From Xanthomonas translucens pv. cerealis (GTDB lineage: Bacteria > Pseudomonadota > Gammaproteobacteria > Xanthomonadales > Xanthomonadaceae): a DNA stretch of 64,000 nt. Within the stretch, counting starts at the first letter, position 1. Each line of letters starts with the position of its first letter. A program made the translations under genes and the position numbers. The DNA is taken from contig NZ_CP038228.1 of the NCBI RefSeq assembly GCF_006838285.1, positions 2,170,001-2,234,000 of the forward strand. The letters run 5' to 3'. Positions 31,001 through 39,338 of this stretch are shown here, piece by piece. The notes below the pieces were generated by a model. It searched no databases, had not been told where the DNA came from, and saw nothing but the letters and a program-made list of their open reading frames with translations.

Positions 31001-31220
31001 CGGAGACGCCGTTGAAGTCGTAGTCCAGGCAGATCGCCTTGGCGCGGCCACCGCTGGCCGCCTGCACCAGCCGGGTCGAGGCGATGACCTGATTGGAGAC
31101 CACGATCTGCCAGTTGTCGAGATTATTGAAGCCGTCCAGCGGTACCGGCGCGGTCGGCGCCGCGGCGAAGGCCTGTGCCGCCGCCAGGCCCAGGATGGCC
31201 ATCGCCCACCGTCTCATCAT
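28080..31220 (-). CDS. secreted six-hairpin glycosidase with discoidin (F5/8 type C) domain
   Basis: About 1046 aa with an N-terminal signal peptide (MMRRWAMAILGLAAAQAFA). MMRRW is preferred because GGGAG lies 5 nt upstream; a start at 31235 adds five residues. A CBM-like beta domain follows (residues about 30-180, YQLAFQLRGDSPSNDLQFKL), then a discoidin-type domain (about 190-310, VQWAPGVYASRYRVQGSADG). A long catalytic region contains YSRSWIRDGAMISEGLLRLG, with a WxRDGA segment like that in GH15-type (alpha/alpha)6 glycosidases, and NDSHGELIFGVADYY. The substrate is unknown. It lies downstream of malG in the same direction, so it is probably co-regulated with the importer. Periplasmic action is likely. 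Confidence 0.85.
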   Translation of the reverse strand: MMRRWAMAILGLAAAQAFAAAPTAPVPLDGFNNLDNWQIVVSNQVIASTRLVQAASGGRAKAICLDYDFNGVSGYAGIRRAIPIEYPDNYQLAFQLRGDSPSNDLQFKLVDASGDNVWWVNRPRYDFPKQWSTVSFKKRQIDKAWGPSPDKELKRSAQVEFTLYNQVGGKGTVCFDQLTLTPLPPQDTSPLTVKVSADTAPALEQRIADGKADTVWYSGNAKTQTIMLDLGKVREFGGAKVQWAPGVYASRYRVQGSADGRSWRELRNVSAGNGGTDWLPMPETEARYVRIDLEDGPSFRYGIADIALQPLAFAATPNDFVKSVAADSTRGWFPRGFSGEQPYWTIVGLDGGREQGLVGEDGAIEVGKGGFSIEPFLLLDGKRLSWADVKSAQSLQDDYLPIPSVDWRHDNAGLRITAFVQGTPEQAQLVARYRLSNPSKKPHDYTLALAVRPFQVNPPSQFLNTVGGVSPIRSLAFDGAQVQVNGKPRVFAVQKPDAAYATAFDAGIDIERLAADTAALPQQAQDADGLASGALLYRGRLAPGEVRDVALLIPQTGAQTLPSGFDAARAQQQVAEQWREKLDRVQLNVPAEGKPLADTLRTALAHMLISRIGPRLQPGTRSYSRSWIRDGAMISEGLLRLGRADVAREYLDWYAPYQFANGMVPCCVDDRGSDPVPENDSHGELIFGVADYYRYSGDRAFLEKMWPYVLAAYEYMDQLRLSERTEENRARNPAFYGMMPVSISHEGYSAKPMHSYWDNFWALRGYKDAVEIAAELGRIDDMVRFSAARDEFRQDLYASLDSSAQQHHIDFLPGSAELGDFDPTSTTIALAPGGEQGRLPPQLLNDTFERYWGEFASRRDGTREWKDYTPYEWRNVAAFVRLGWRARAWDATQFFFKDRAPQPWNQWAEVVSRTPRKPFFLGDLPHAWVASDFVRSVLDMFAYARDIDDSLVLAAGVPVAWFDGKGIAIQDLRTPQGELSYQLRRQKNRLTLGISGGLRVPSGGLVLPWPYPGEPGRTQINSEPAQWEHGELRIRSLPADVQIEVR

Positions 31221-31235
31221 CGCCGCTCCCGTCAT

Positions 31236-31506
31236 GAACCTCGTCCCCGTTGTGTCGTTGGCTTTTTTGTAGGAGGGGCTTCAGCCCCGACGCGTTACCG
31301 GTAAGGCGTCGGGGCTGAAGCCCCTCCTACAGCTACATCCTCAGCATGGCCGGCAGTTCAGCGCCGAGCCACGCAAGCGCACTCCCACACCCGCACATTC
31401 CCCATGCCGTCCATGGGGCAGCATACCGGCTCCGGATACGCCGGCCCGGCCATCCATGGCCGGGCGTTCGGGAACGCGCGAGCGAGTGGCTCGCAAGCGC
31501 ACTCCC
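31236..31506. other. intergenic region between malG-like and GH gene
   Basis: About 270 bp holding a REPIN (31268-31331), a short palindrome CCGGCCATCCATGGCCGG around 31446-31463 and two copies of GCAAGCGCACTCC (near 31375 and 31494). No gene is seen. Confidence 0.6.
31268..31331. repeat. REPIN: inverted pair of REP-like elements
   Basis: Two perfect inverted 26-bp arms (31268-31293 and 31306-31331) enclose a 12-bp spacer. Each arm contains GGGGCTTCAGCCCC with the TGTAGGAG head. The whole unit can fold into one long hairpin, the classic REP doublet. Confidence 0.9.
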
Positions 31507-32343
31507 TCACCCCTTCACGCTACCCAGCAGCAATCCCTGGATGTAGTAGCGCTGCAGCGCCAGGAACAGCGCCAGCACCGGGATCACCGTCACCACAGCA
31601 CCGGCCATCATCATTTCCACGTCCATGATGTGCTCGCGCGACAGCGCCGCCAGCGCCACCGGCAAGGTGTAGTGCTCCTGATCGGTCAGCACGATCAGCG
31701 GCCACATGAAGTCGTTCCACGCGGCCATGAAGGTGAAGATGGTCAGCGTCACCAGCACCGGTTTGAGCATCGGCAGCACGATCTGGAAGAAGATGCGCAG
31801 CTCGCCAGCACCGTCGATGCGCGCCGCCTCCAGCAGTTCGTCCGGGATCGAGCGCGCGTACTGCCGCACCAGGAAGATGCCGAACACCGTCGCCAGCGCC
31901 GGCACCACCACCCCGCCGAAGTTGTTGACCAGGTGCAGCTGCTTCATCAGCAGGAACAGCGGCAGCATCGCCACCTGCGCCGGGATCACCAGCGCCGCCA
32001 GCAGGACTTGGAAGATCCGCTCCTTGCCGGCGAAGCGCAGCTTGGCAAACGCATAGCCGGCCATGGTGTTGATCAACAGCGAGCCGCAGGTGATGGCGCA
32101 CGACACCAGCAGGCTGTTGGCGAAGTTGCGCGCCATGCCGGTCCGCGAGAACAGCTCGCCGTAGTTGGCCAGGGTCGGGCCGGTCGGCAGCATCGGTGGC
32201 GGGAACCGGCTCGCCTGCCCGGCCGGCATGAACGACACCGACAGCATCCACAGCAGCGGCGCCAGGCTGACCAGCGCCAGCAGCAACAGCCCGCCGTTGA
32301 CCAACAGCGTGTTCCAGCGCGAGGCGCCGATTTCGCGGCTCAT
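31507..32343 (-). CDS. malG: sugar ABC transporter permease (MalG-like)
   Basis: A 278-aa CUT1 inner-membrane permease starting MSREIGASRWNTLLVNGG. It has six predicted helices and the cytoplasmic EAA loop that docks on the ATPase (EAARIDGAGELRIFFQIVLP, about residues 180-199). The start overlaps the malF-like stop by 4 bp. With the MalF-like and MalE-like proteins it makes an importer without its own ATPase gene; the MalK/UgpC-like protein encoded at 20.4 kb is the likely motor. The substrate cannot be read from sequence; the mal symbol reflects family only. Confidence 0.93.
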   Translation of the reverse strand: MSREIGASRWNTLLVNGGLLLLALVSLAPLLWMLSVSFMPAGQASRFPPPMLPTGPTLANYGELFSRTGMARNFANSLLVSCAITCGSLLINTMAGYAFAKLRFAGKERIFQVLLAALVIPAQVAMLPLFLLMKQLHLVNNFGGVVVPALATVFGIFLVRQYARSIPDELLEAARIDGAGELRIFFQIVLPMLKPVLVTLTIFTFMAAWNDFMWPLIVLTDQEHYTLPVALAALSREHIMDVEMMMAGAVVTVIPVLALFLALQRYYIQGLLLGSVKG

Positions 32344-33221
32344 ACCAGGTCCTTCTTGCGGCCGAAGCGCAGCATCACGGAGGTCACTCCCAGGATGATC
32401 AGGAACAGCAGGAACGCCACTGCCGACGCGCGGCCGAGGTTCCACCACTTGAAGCCTTCCTCGAACATGAAGTACAGCACGCTGACCGTGCTTTGCAGCG
32501 GGTCGCCGCGGGTCATCACGTAGGGTTCGGCGAACAGCTGGAAATAGCCGGACACGGTGATCACCCCGACCACCAGCAGCACCGGCCCCAGCATCGGCAG
32601 GGTGATGTGCAGGAACTGCCGCCACTTCGACGCGCCGTCGATGCGCGCGGCCTCGTACAGGTCCTGCGGGATGCCCTGCAGGCCGGCCAGGAAGATCACC
32701 ATGTTGTAGCCGAAGTTCTTCCACACCGCGAACAGCATGATCGTCGGCATCGCCCAGTGCGGGTCGCCGAGCCAGTCGATCGGGCCGATGCCCAGGTGAC
32801 TCAGGCCGTAGTTGACCAGGCCGTAGCTGGTGTGGAACAGATAGCGCCAGATCACCGCCACCGCCACCAGCGTGGTCACCACCGGCGCGAACAACGCGGT
32901 GCGGAACAGCGGCTTGAACCGCGCCACCGGCGCATTGAGCAGCAGCGCCGCGCCCAGGGAGGCGCCGATCGACAGCGGCACGCCGACGATGACGAAGTAG
33001 GTGGTGTTCCACAGCGACTTCCAGAACATCTGCGTCTGCAGCAGCGCGATGTAGTTGCCGAAACCGACGAAGCGCAGGTGGTTGCTGTCGGCCAGCGCGT
33101 ACAGGTCGAAGTCGGTGACGCTCAGCGCCAGCGCCGACAGCACCGGCAGGCCGAAGAACACGCCGATCACGATCAGCGCCGGCCCGGCGAACAGCCAGCC
33201 GACGAGGGAACCGCGCTTCAT
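32340..33221 (-). CDS. malF: sugar ABC transporter permease (MalF-like)
   Basis: A 293-aa CUT1 permease starting MKRGSLVGWLFAGPALIVIG, six helices, EAA loop EAARIDGASKWRQFLHITLP at about residues 190-209. Short for a true MalF, which has a large periplasmic P2 domain; this is the compact UgpA/LacF type. It overlaps the binding-protein gene upstream and malG downstream by 4 bp each. The longer frame back to 33404 is a shadow of the binding-protein gene. Confidence 0.93.
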   Translation of the reverse strand: MKRGSLVGWLFAGPALIVIGVFFGLPVLSALALSVTDFDLYALADSNHLRFVGFGNYIALLQTQMFWKSLWNTTYFVIVGVPLSIGASLGAALLLNAPVARFKPLFRTALFAPVVTTLVAVAVIWRYLFHTSYGLVNYGLSHLGIGPIDWLGDPHWAMPTIMLFAVWKNFGYNMVIFLAGLQGIPQDLYEAARIDGASKWRQFLHITLPMLGPVLLVVGVITVSGYFQLFAEPYVMTRGDPLQSTVSVLYFMFEEGFKWWNLGRASAVAFLLFLIILGVTSVMLRFGRKKDLV

Positions 33222-34531
33222 GGCGCCGCTCCCGCCGCCGGCGCCGCCGCTGCCTGCGGATGCTGCTGCTGGTAGATCCAGCGCCGCTTCTCCAGGATTT
33301 CGTCCACGCGCTTGTCCAGGTCCTGCACGGCCTTCTCCTGGCTTTCGCCGCCACGCACCACGCGCTCGGTGACCAGCCGCATTTCCTGCACGATGCGCTC
33401 CCATTCCAGCACCTTCGGCGCCGGCTTGACCCGCTCCAACTGGTCGCGGAACGCGTGCGCCAGCGGATCATTGGCCAGCGACGGGTACTCCCAGGTGCTG
33501 CGCCGCGGCGGCATGTCGCCGATCAGCGCATGGAAACGCGCCTGGGTCTGCGGCCGCGACAGGAACTCGATCAGCTTCCACGCCGCGTCCTTCTGCTGCG
33601 ACTTGCGGAAGATCACCAGGCTGGTGCCGCCGGCGATGCCGGCACCCGGGCCGTCCGGACCCGGCAACGGCATCGTGCCCCACTGCCCTTTCAGCGCCGC
33701 CGGCTCCAGCTTGCGGAACTCGCGGATATTCCACGGCCCGGAGATGTAGAACGCGTAGAAGCCGTTGAAGAACTCATCCCAGACGTTGGAGATCTGGGTT
33801 TCGGACATTTTCGGCGCCCAGCCCTGCTCGAACATGTTGGCGTAGAAGCCCAGCGCCTTGCGGAAACCGGGACTGCGGAAGTTGCCGTAGTTGTTGTGGT
33901 CGCGCAGCAGCGGATCATTCAGCTGCAGGCCCAGCGACAGCTGCTGCTCGAATTCGTTGATCGGCATCAGGATCGCATAGCGCTTGGGCCCCACGTGCCG
34001 CTTCACTGCGGCCATGGCCTGTTCCCACTCGGCCCAGGTCTGCGGCAGTTTTTCCACGCCGGCGTCCCTGAGCATGTCCTTGCGGTAGAACAGCAGGCGC
34101 GTGTCCACGTACCACGGCACCCCGTACAGCTGGCCGTCGATGACGCTGGTGTCCCAGATGCCGGCGAAGTAGTCCTTCGGATCGATCACTTTGGATGTAT
34201 CCACGTAGGGCTGCAGCGGCTGCAGCGTGTCCAGCGCGGCGAACTCGGGAATCCAGGTGTTGCCGAGCTGGCACACGTCCGGCAGCCCGTCGGCGGCGAA
34301 CGCAGTCAGCAGCTTTTCGTGCGCGGCGGTCCACGGGATGTTCTGGATATCCACGTGGATGCCTGGATGCTCCTTCTCGAACTCCGGGATCAGCTCGGCC
34401 ACCACCTCGGCCTCACGGCCCATCGCCCAGAACCGCACCACCTCGCCCTGCGGCGCGCGCGCGCAACCGCACACGGCCAGCACCAGCACGCCCAGCGTCG
34501 CCCAGCGGCGCATCGTCGGCAATGCGCTCAT
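33218..34531 (-). CDS. malE: sugar ABC transporter substrate-binding lipoprotein (MalE-like)
   Basis: A 437-aa family 1 solute-binding protein. Its N-terminus MSALPTMRRWATLGVLVLAVCGC is a lipoprotein signal with lipobox VCGC, so it should be anchored in the periplasm. The body has the family's pattern (VVRFWAMGREAEVVAELIPEFEKEHPGI, AFYISGPWNIREF, GIAGGTSLVIFRKS). It captures the oligosaccharide for the MalFG-like channel. It overlaps the GH144-like gene upstream (ATGA), so enzyme and binding protein are made from one transcript. Confidence 0.93.
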   Translation of the reverse strand: MSALPTMRRWATLGVLVLAVCGCARAPQGEVVRFWAMGREAEVVAELIPEFEKEHPGIHVDIQNIPWTAAHEKLLTAFAADGLPDVCQLGNTWIPEFAALDTLQPLQPYVDTSKVIDPKDYFAGIWDTSVIDGQLYGVPWYVDTRLLFYRKDMLRDAGVEKLPQTWAEWEQAMAAVKRHVGPKRYAILMPINEFEQQLSLGLQLNDPLLRDHNNYGNFRSPGFRKALGFYANMFEQGWAPKMSETQISNVWDEFFNGFYAFYISGPWNIREFRKLEPAALKGQWGTMPLPGPDGPGAGIAGGTSLVIFRKSQQKDAAWKLIEFLSRPQTQARFHALIGDMPPRRSTWEYPSLANDPLAHAFRDQLERVKPAPKVLEWERIVQEMRLVTERVVRGGESQEKAVQDLDKRVDEILEKRRWIYQQQHPQAAAAPAAGAAP

Positions 34532-36150
34532 TGCGGATTCTGCGGTTGGCGCTGCGGGGGATTGGGCTGCGCCTCGGCGGAGGCGGCACGCGACTCGGCG
34601 ATGCCCAGCGCCCGGGCCGTAGCGGCCTGCTCGTCCTTCTTCGGCACCGGCTGGGTCTCGCCCTCAGGGGTCAGCCAGCCGCCGCTGAAGCCGGCGCGCT
34701 CCAGGCCGGTACGCAGGTACTTGTTCTTCTTCATCACGTTCCACACGAACTCGTTGCGGTAATTGGCGATCATGGTGACGATCGCGCCCTGGTCGATGCC
34801 GATGTAGTCGCCTGCGACCCAGCCGCGGTTGGGCAGCATGCGCCCGGTCCTGAGCGGGATATCGTAGTTGAAGCTGGGATTGAACGAATCCAGGAAACCA
34901 TAGCTGGAATAGATGTAGTCGCCGAAGCGCTTGTGCATCTCCTGGGTCGCCGGGATCACCACCTCCGGCGCGAATACGATCGAGGACACCACTGCGGTCG
35001 GCGCGATGGTGCCGTCGTCGAAAGCCTCGAACAAGCCGGCGCCGCGGGTGCGGTAGTGGAAGAACTGGCGTGGTTCGCCGCGGTAGTCCTGGGTGGTGTT
35101 CTGCGGGCCGTCGCTGGCGGTCAGGCCCCACACGTTCTCGCCGTACTCCTTCCACTTCATCGGGTTGTCGATGGCGTACTCGCGCTGCGCGAGCGTGGCG
35201 CGGCGGCTGTTGAGGAAGTAGTCGATGCCGTGTTCGCGCATATATTGGTCCTGGATATCGCGGAAGTCGATCCAGACGTGGTTGTACTGGTGCGCGAACA
35301 ACGGCCCGAACGCCAGGTATTCCTGGCCGTAGTACACGCCCCAGTCCTTGTTGTAGGTGCGCGTCCACTCCAGCCACGCATCCGGTGCCACCGGATGGGT
35401 CGGCGAACCCAGCGCCAGCAGGTAGACCATCATGCCTTCGTTGTAGCCCATCCAGTCGTGCTGGATGAAGCCGCGCTCGGGGTACCAGCCCATCGTGATC
35501 AGCGACGTGCGCTGCTGCATCCACTTCCAGTCCACGCGCCGATACAGCGTGTCGGCGATCTGGCGGATCTCCTTTTCGTCGGCGCTGTCGCCATCGTAGT
35601 AGGACTGCGCGAACAGCACGCCCATCATCAGCAGCGCGGTGTCCACGCTCGACAGTTCCACCCACTGGTCGTAGCGCAGGCCTTTCTGCATATCCAGAAA
35701 GTGGTAGTAAAAGCCCTTGTAGCCGGCGCGGCCGGTGCGCTGCGGGCCAACCGGCACGTTGCGCAGGAAACGCAGCGTGGTCAGAGTGCGCTGCACCGCC
35801 TGCTCGCGGCTGATCCAGCCGTTCTCGTAACCGATCGGATAGACGGTGAGCGCGAAACCGACCGAGGCGATGCTGGCGAACGGGCGCGACGGGTAGCGGT
35901 CCACCGCCATGCCGTTCTGCTCGTTGGTGGTGTCCCAGAAGAACTGGAAGGTGCGCCGTTCGATGTCGTCGAACAGCGGCGGCAATTCGGGCTTGACCAA
36001 CTTGGGGGGGAGTTCCGCTTCGATCAGGATCACTTTTACCGACTTCTTGTCCGCAACGGAGGGCTCCTCGGTTTTCTCGCAGGATGCCAGCAGCGTTGCT
36101 GCCGCCAGCAGCAGGACCAATGGTGAGCGTGCGACGCTGCCCGGATTCAT
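34528..36150 (-). CDS. GH144-like (Pfam glucoamylase PF10091) lipoprotein
   Basis: A 540-aa predicted lipoprotein (lipobox LLASC after VLLLAAATLL, residues about 12-24) starting MNPGSVARSPL. The catalytic region, about 55-490, has the PF10091 pattern: FQFFWDTTNEQNGMAVDR, SIASVGFALTVYPIGYENGWIS, LTTLRFLR, GFYYHFLDM, ELSSVDTALLMMGVLFAQ and ENVWGLTASDGP. Characterised GH144 members of this fold are endo-beta-1,2-glucanases; others remain uncharacterised. The last 45 residues are Gln/Pro/Ala-rich. First gene of a tightly overlapping set with malE-F-G, with a LacI-type operator 17 bp upstream of the ATG. Substrate assignment is inference. Confidence 0.86.
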   Translation of the reverse strand: MNPGSVARSPLVLLLAAATLLASCEKTEEPSVADKKSVKVILIEAELPPKLVKPELPPLFDDIERRTFQFFWDTTNEQNGMAVDRYPSRPFASIASVGFALTVYPIGYENGWISREQAVQRTLTTLRFLRNVPVGPQRTGRAGYKGFYYHFLDMQKGLRYDQWVELSSVDTALLMMGVLFAQSYYDGDSADEKEIRQIADTLYRRVDWKWMQQRTSLITMGWYPERGFIQHDWMGYNEGMMVYLLALGSPTHPVAPDAWLEWTRTYNKDWGVYYGQEYLAFGPLFAHQYNHVWIDFRDIQDQYMREHGIDYFLNSRRATLAQREYAIDNPMKWKEYGENVWGLTASDGPQNTTQDYRGEPRQFFHYRTRGAGLFEAFDDGTIAPTAVVSSIVFAPEVVIPATQEMHKRFGDYIYSSYGFLDSFNPSFNYDIPLRTGRMLPNRGWVAGDYIGIDQGAIVTMIANYRNEFVWNVMKKNKYLRTGLERAGFSGGWLTPEGETQPVPKKDEQAATARALGIAESRAASAEAQPNPPQRQPQNPQ

Positions 36151-36166
36151 GCTTTCGACACCCCTG

Positions 36167-36180
36167 TGAAATCGCTTACA
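36167..36180. promoter_or_regulatory. LacI-family operator (site 2)
   Basis: On the minus strand it reads TGTAAGCGATTTCA, matching sites 1 and 3 at 12 of 14 positions. It lies 17 bp upstream of the GH144-like start codon, where a repressor could block transcription start. The overlapping TGTGAAATCGCTTACA also resembles a CRP/Clp half-site pair, so dual use is possible. Confidence 0.65.
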
Positions 36181-36218
36181 TGCACGATTGAAACTATCCC
36201 ATTCCGGGACCTGCTGCG

Positions 36219-36248
36219 ACCGCCCCGGAATCTTCCGGGGCGGTTTTG
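36219..36248. terminator. strong hairpin after the TonB receptor gene
   Basis: Perfect 12-bp arms (ACCGCCCCGGAA and complement) at 36219-36230 and 36233-36244, then TTTT on the plus strand. The receptor gene is on the minus strand, where the U-run is missing, so for that transcript it is more a 3' stabilising hairpin than a classical terminator. Confidence 0.6.
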
Positions 36249-36258
36249 ATGGCATTGC

Positions 36259-39234
36259 TTACCAATTCAAGCCGAACGACAGCCGGAACGTGCGCATCTG
36301 ACCATAGATCTGGTAATCGGTGGTGCCATACGCGGTGTCCGGATCGGCGGCGGTCCCGGTATTGGCGCCGTAGGAGTTGTAGTTGGTCCAGTTGAACACA
36401 TTGAGCACATCGGCACGGACGTTGAACTTGACGTTGCTGCCGGTATCCCACTGCTTGTTCAAGGTCAGGCTCAGGTCCTTGTAGCCGATGCTTCGGTCCG
36501 GGGTGAACTCGATGATGGTGCACTGGTCGTTGCCGGCCAGGCAGTTGGTGCCGTAAAACGGCGTGGGCGTGGACAGGGTCAGCTTGCCGGACAGGGTGAT
36601 GTCCCACGGCAGATCGTAGATCGCAGTGGCGACCAGCCGATGCTTGGGCACGCCGGCGGCCTGGTGCCAGCCGTAGCCGCCGATGCTCGGGTAGTCGAGC
36701 GAATAGTGCTCGCCGAACTTGCGGTTCTCCTTGGCATTGCTGAAGGTGTAGGCCACGGTCACGCCCCAGCCGGATTTGGCGGTGTACGGCTTGTCGATCT
36801 TCAGCCCGAGGGAATCGTTGCGCGTCTCCAGCGCATTGGTGCCGAGCAGCACGCTGCCGAAGCCGTCCGGGCCTTCGCCGAACGGCGCGCCATAGAGGGT
36901 GCCGGGGGCGAAGAACGAACCGTCGGCGCGGCGGTTGCCGAGCATGAACGCGAAACCGTCATGGCTGGCGATGTGCGACAGCGTCACCTCGGTGTTCCAC
37001 TGATTGCCCCACAGGTCCAGCGCATTGCGCATGCCCAGGCTGAACTGGTCCGAGTACGGGGTCTTGATGTCGTTGTCGATCAGGTAGATCTCACGGCCGC
37101 TACCGGCGCCGCCGCCGGCCACCAGTGCCTGCAACGCGGCCGGATCCAGGTACGCCGGATCCCAGCCCAGGCATGGCTGGCCGCGGCATGGATTGGCTGC
37201 CGACTGGAAGTAGTAGGTGTAGGAACGGAAGCTGCCGTTGAGCTGCTCCAGCGACAGGTAGTCGAAGATGTTGCGGTCGTAGGCACGGCCGGCGCCGCCG
37301 AAGATCACGTGGCGCTGGTCGCCCGCCAGATCGTAGGAAAAGCCCAGCCGCGGCTGCCAGGCATCCTTGAAAGCCTTGCGGTTGTTGCCGGTGCTGATGT
37401 AATCGCGGATGTTGTAGTCGGCGTTGTCCAGGTTGCTCCAGTTCAACAGCGCCGAGCTGACGTCGCCCGGGGTCTGGAAGTTCAGGAACGACGGGGTCTT
37501 CTCGTAGTCCCAGCGCACGCCCAGATTCAGGGTCAGGTGTTGGTCGACCTCCCAATCGTCCTGCAGATAGATGCCGTACTGCTTGTTCTTGGAGACGGCG
37601 TTGCCGCCGCTGGTGCCAGCGACCGCATCTCCGAACTGCACCTGGTAGGGAACCTCGGTGCTGGTCAGGATGTTGTAGTAGAACTGCGGGTTGTACGGGA
37701 TCTGCTGCAGCGTGTTGAGTTCCACGTCCTTGTACTTCACGCCCATCTTCAGCGTATGCGTGCCGTGCCACTGCAGGTCCTGGATGGTCAGGTCGTCCTG
37801 CAGGCCCACGCCCTTCTGGCCCTTGCGCTGGTAGTTGGAGCCGGCGCCGACGCTGAGGATGGTGTCCGGATTGCCGTCGGCCGGATAGTACATCAGGTTG
37901 TAGCCGAGTCCGCCGTTGACCGCCTGCGGATTGACGAAGGAATTCTCATAGGTCACGTGCGCATCGTTGATGATGCGACCGTAGGTGAACTGGTAGCGCA
38001 GATCTGCGCGCTTGTCTTCCTGGTAGGTATCGGTCGCATACGACGCAGCGTTGGTACCGTCGATGCCGTCGATCGAGGTTTCCTTGCGGTACTTGCCGCT
38101 GAGCTCGAAGTAGTGGTTCTCGCCGATGGTCCAGTCGAGCTTGCCGAAGTAGAGGTCTTCCTTGAAGGGCTGCGGATAGGTGCCGATCTGCGACTGCAGG
38201 TTGGCCGGCAGTTCCTCGACACGGTCGCGATAGATCGAACCGGCCTGGACCACGCCCGGGGTCACGTATTCCTTGGCCTCGTAGGCAACGAAGAAGTGCG
38301 CCACGTCCTTGAGGATCGGGCCGCTGAAGGTGGCGCCGTACTGCTCTTCCTTGAACTCGTCGCGCTTGCCATCGCGTTCTTCCAGCGGGCTGGGCTTGCG
38401 CCACTTGTCGTTGGTGTAGTCCCAGAAGAAGCTGCCCTCGAAGGCGTTGCCGCCCGAGCGCGTGGCCGCGACCACCGCGGCGCTGCTGAGCTGGTCGAAC
38501 TCGGCCTTGTAATTGGAGGTGATGACCTTGTACTCGCCGATCGCCGACTGCGGGAACGGGTTGCCGCGGCTGGAGTCCTGGCCGCTGACGCCGCCGGTCA
38601 GCACGTAGTTCTTCTGGCTGACTCCGTCGATAAAGACGTTGGTGCCATTGGCGGAGGTGGCGCCGGAGCGCATCGTCGTGTTGCCCTGGCCGTCGCGGCT
38701 GAACTGTACGCCCGGCACAGTATCGGCCAGTTCCAGGAAGTTTCGGGTCGCGCGCGGTAGCGACTCGATCAGCTTGTTGGAGATATAGCTGGCATTCTCC
38801 GAGGTACGGGTTTCCACCAGTGCCGGCGCGGTGACGTTGACCGCACCGAGCGTGGTGGCGTCGCCGGCGGTCGCGGTGGCCGCCTCGCCGCCCACTCCCA
38901 GGTTCAGCGTCGCCACCTGGCCGACCTGCACGGTGACGTTCTGCGAGGTGGTCTGGCCATTGGCGGCGACGTCGATACGATAGGAACCCGGCGGCAAGCC
39001 GCCAACGGCGTACACCCCGTTATTGGCCTGCACGCTGCGGCTCAGGCCGGTGGCCAGGTTGGTGGCGGTGACCTGCGCCGCGGCGGCCGGGGCGGAATCG
39101 ACCATGACCTGGCCACGGATGGTGGCGCCGGTACTCTGCGCGAGCGCCGGTGCGGCGCCAAGCAGCAGACAACTGGCCAGAGCGCAACTCAACAGCTTGG
39201 GTGCGGGCCGCGCGGAACGTCGGGGGTGCTTCAT
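36259..39234 (-). CDS. TonB-dependent outer-membrane receptor (Oar-like, carboxypeptidase-regulatory N-domain)
   Basis: A 991-aa outer-membrane transporter starting MKHPRRSARPAPKLL behind a strong GGAGGGAAG site. The signal peptide ends near ALAQ (about 33). A carboxypeptidase-regulatory-like domain follows (ATIRGQVMVDSAPAAAAQV, about 37-115), then the plug (SENASYISNKLIESLPRATR onward) and a long beta-barrel ending in FRLSFGLNW with the terminal aromatic. Such receptors import oligosaccharides in Xanthomonas. It lies between lacI and the glycosidase-importer operon, so it is the likely outer-membrane gate for the same glycan. Confidence 0.94.
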   Translation of the reverse strand: MKHPRRSARPAPKLLSCALASCLLLGAAPALAQSTGATIRGQVMVDSAPAAAAQVTATNLATGLSRSVQANNGVYAVGGLPPGSYRIDVAANGQTTSQNVTVQVGQVATLNLGVGGEAATATAGDATTLGAVNVTAPALVETRTSENASYISNKLIESLPRATRNFLELADTVPGVQFSRDGQGNTTMRSGATSANGTNVFIDGVSQKNYVLTGGVSGQDSSRGNPFPQSAIGEYKVITSNYKAEFDQLSSAAVVAATRSGGNAFEGSFFWDYTNDKWRKPSPLEERDGKRDEFKEEQYGATFSGPILKDVAHFFVAYEAKEYVTPGVVQAGSIYRDRVEELPANLQSQIGTYPQPFKEDLYFGKLDWTIGENHYFELSGKYRKETSIDGIDGTNAASYATDTYQEDKRADLRYQFTYGRIINDAHVTYENSFVNPQAVNGGLGYNLMYYPADGNPDTILSVGAGSNYQRKGQKGVGLQDDLTIQDLQWHGTHTLKMGVKYKDVELNTLQQIPYNPQFYYNILTSTEVPYQVQFGDAVAGTSGGNAVSKNKQYGIYLQDDWEVDQHLTLNLGVRWDYEKTPSFLNFQTPGDVSSALLNWSNLDNADYNIRDYISTGNNRKAFKDAWQPRLGFSYDLAGDQRHVIFGGAGRAYDRNIFDYLSLEQLNGSFRSYTYYFQSAANPCRGQPCLGWDPAYLDPAALQALVAGGGAGSGREIYLIDNDIKTPYSDQFSLGMRNALDLWGNQWNTEVTLSHIASHDGFAFMLGNRRADGSFFAPGTLYGAPFGEGPDGFGSVLLGTNALETRNDSLGLKIDKPYTAKSGWGVTVAYTFSNAKENRKFGEHYSLDYPSIGGYGWHQAAGVPKHRLVATAIYDLPWDITLSGKLTLSTPTPFYGTNCLAGNDQCTIIEFTPDRSIGYKDLSLTLNKQWDTGSNVKFNVRADVLNVFNWTNYNSYGANTGTAADPDTAYGTTDYQIYGQMRTFRLSFGLNW

Positions 39235-39338
39235 GTGGTGCTTCCCTCCAGGAATGGCATTGCTCGTTATGGGTGCTGAGTGGTGCTGGAATACGGACAA
39301 AGTGCAACAAGACAAATGCGACGCCGACATCGGCGCCG

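Noticed and set aside
31440..31466. Palindrome CCGGCCATCCATGGCCGG as terminator of malG
   Set aside because: No U-run follows in the minus direction, and it may just be a GC-rich chance palindrome near a REPIN.
36160..36182. CRP/Clp-type site TGTGA-N6-TTACA before the GH144-like gene
   Set aside because: The same bases are better explained by the 14-bp palindrome shared with two other sites. I keep the CRP reading only as an alternative.
28080..39234. Simple maltose/maltodextrin operon
   Set aside because: The MalEFG resemblance is only at CUT1 family level, the MalF-like protein lacks a large periplasmic domain, and the linked glycosidases are not of alpha-amylase (GH13) type. Not excluded, but not the best reading.
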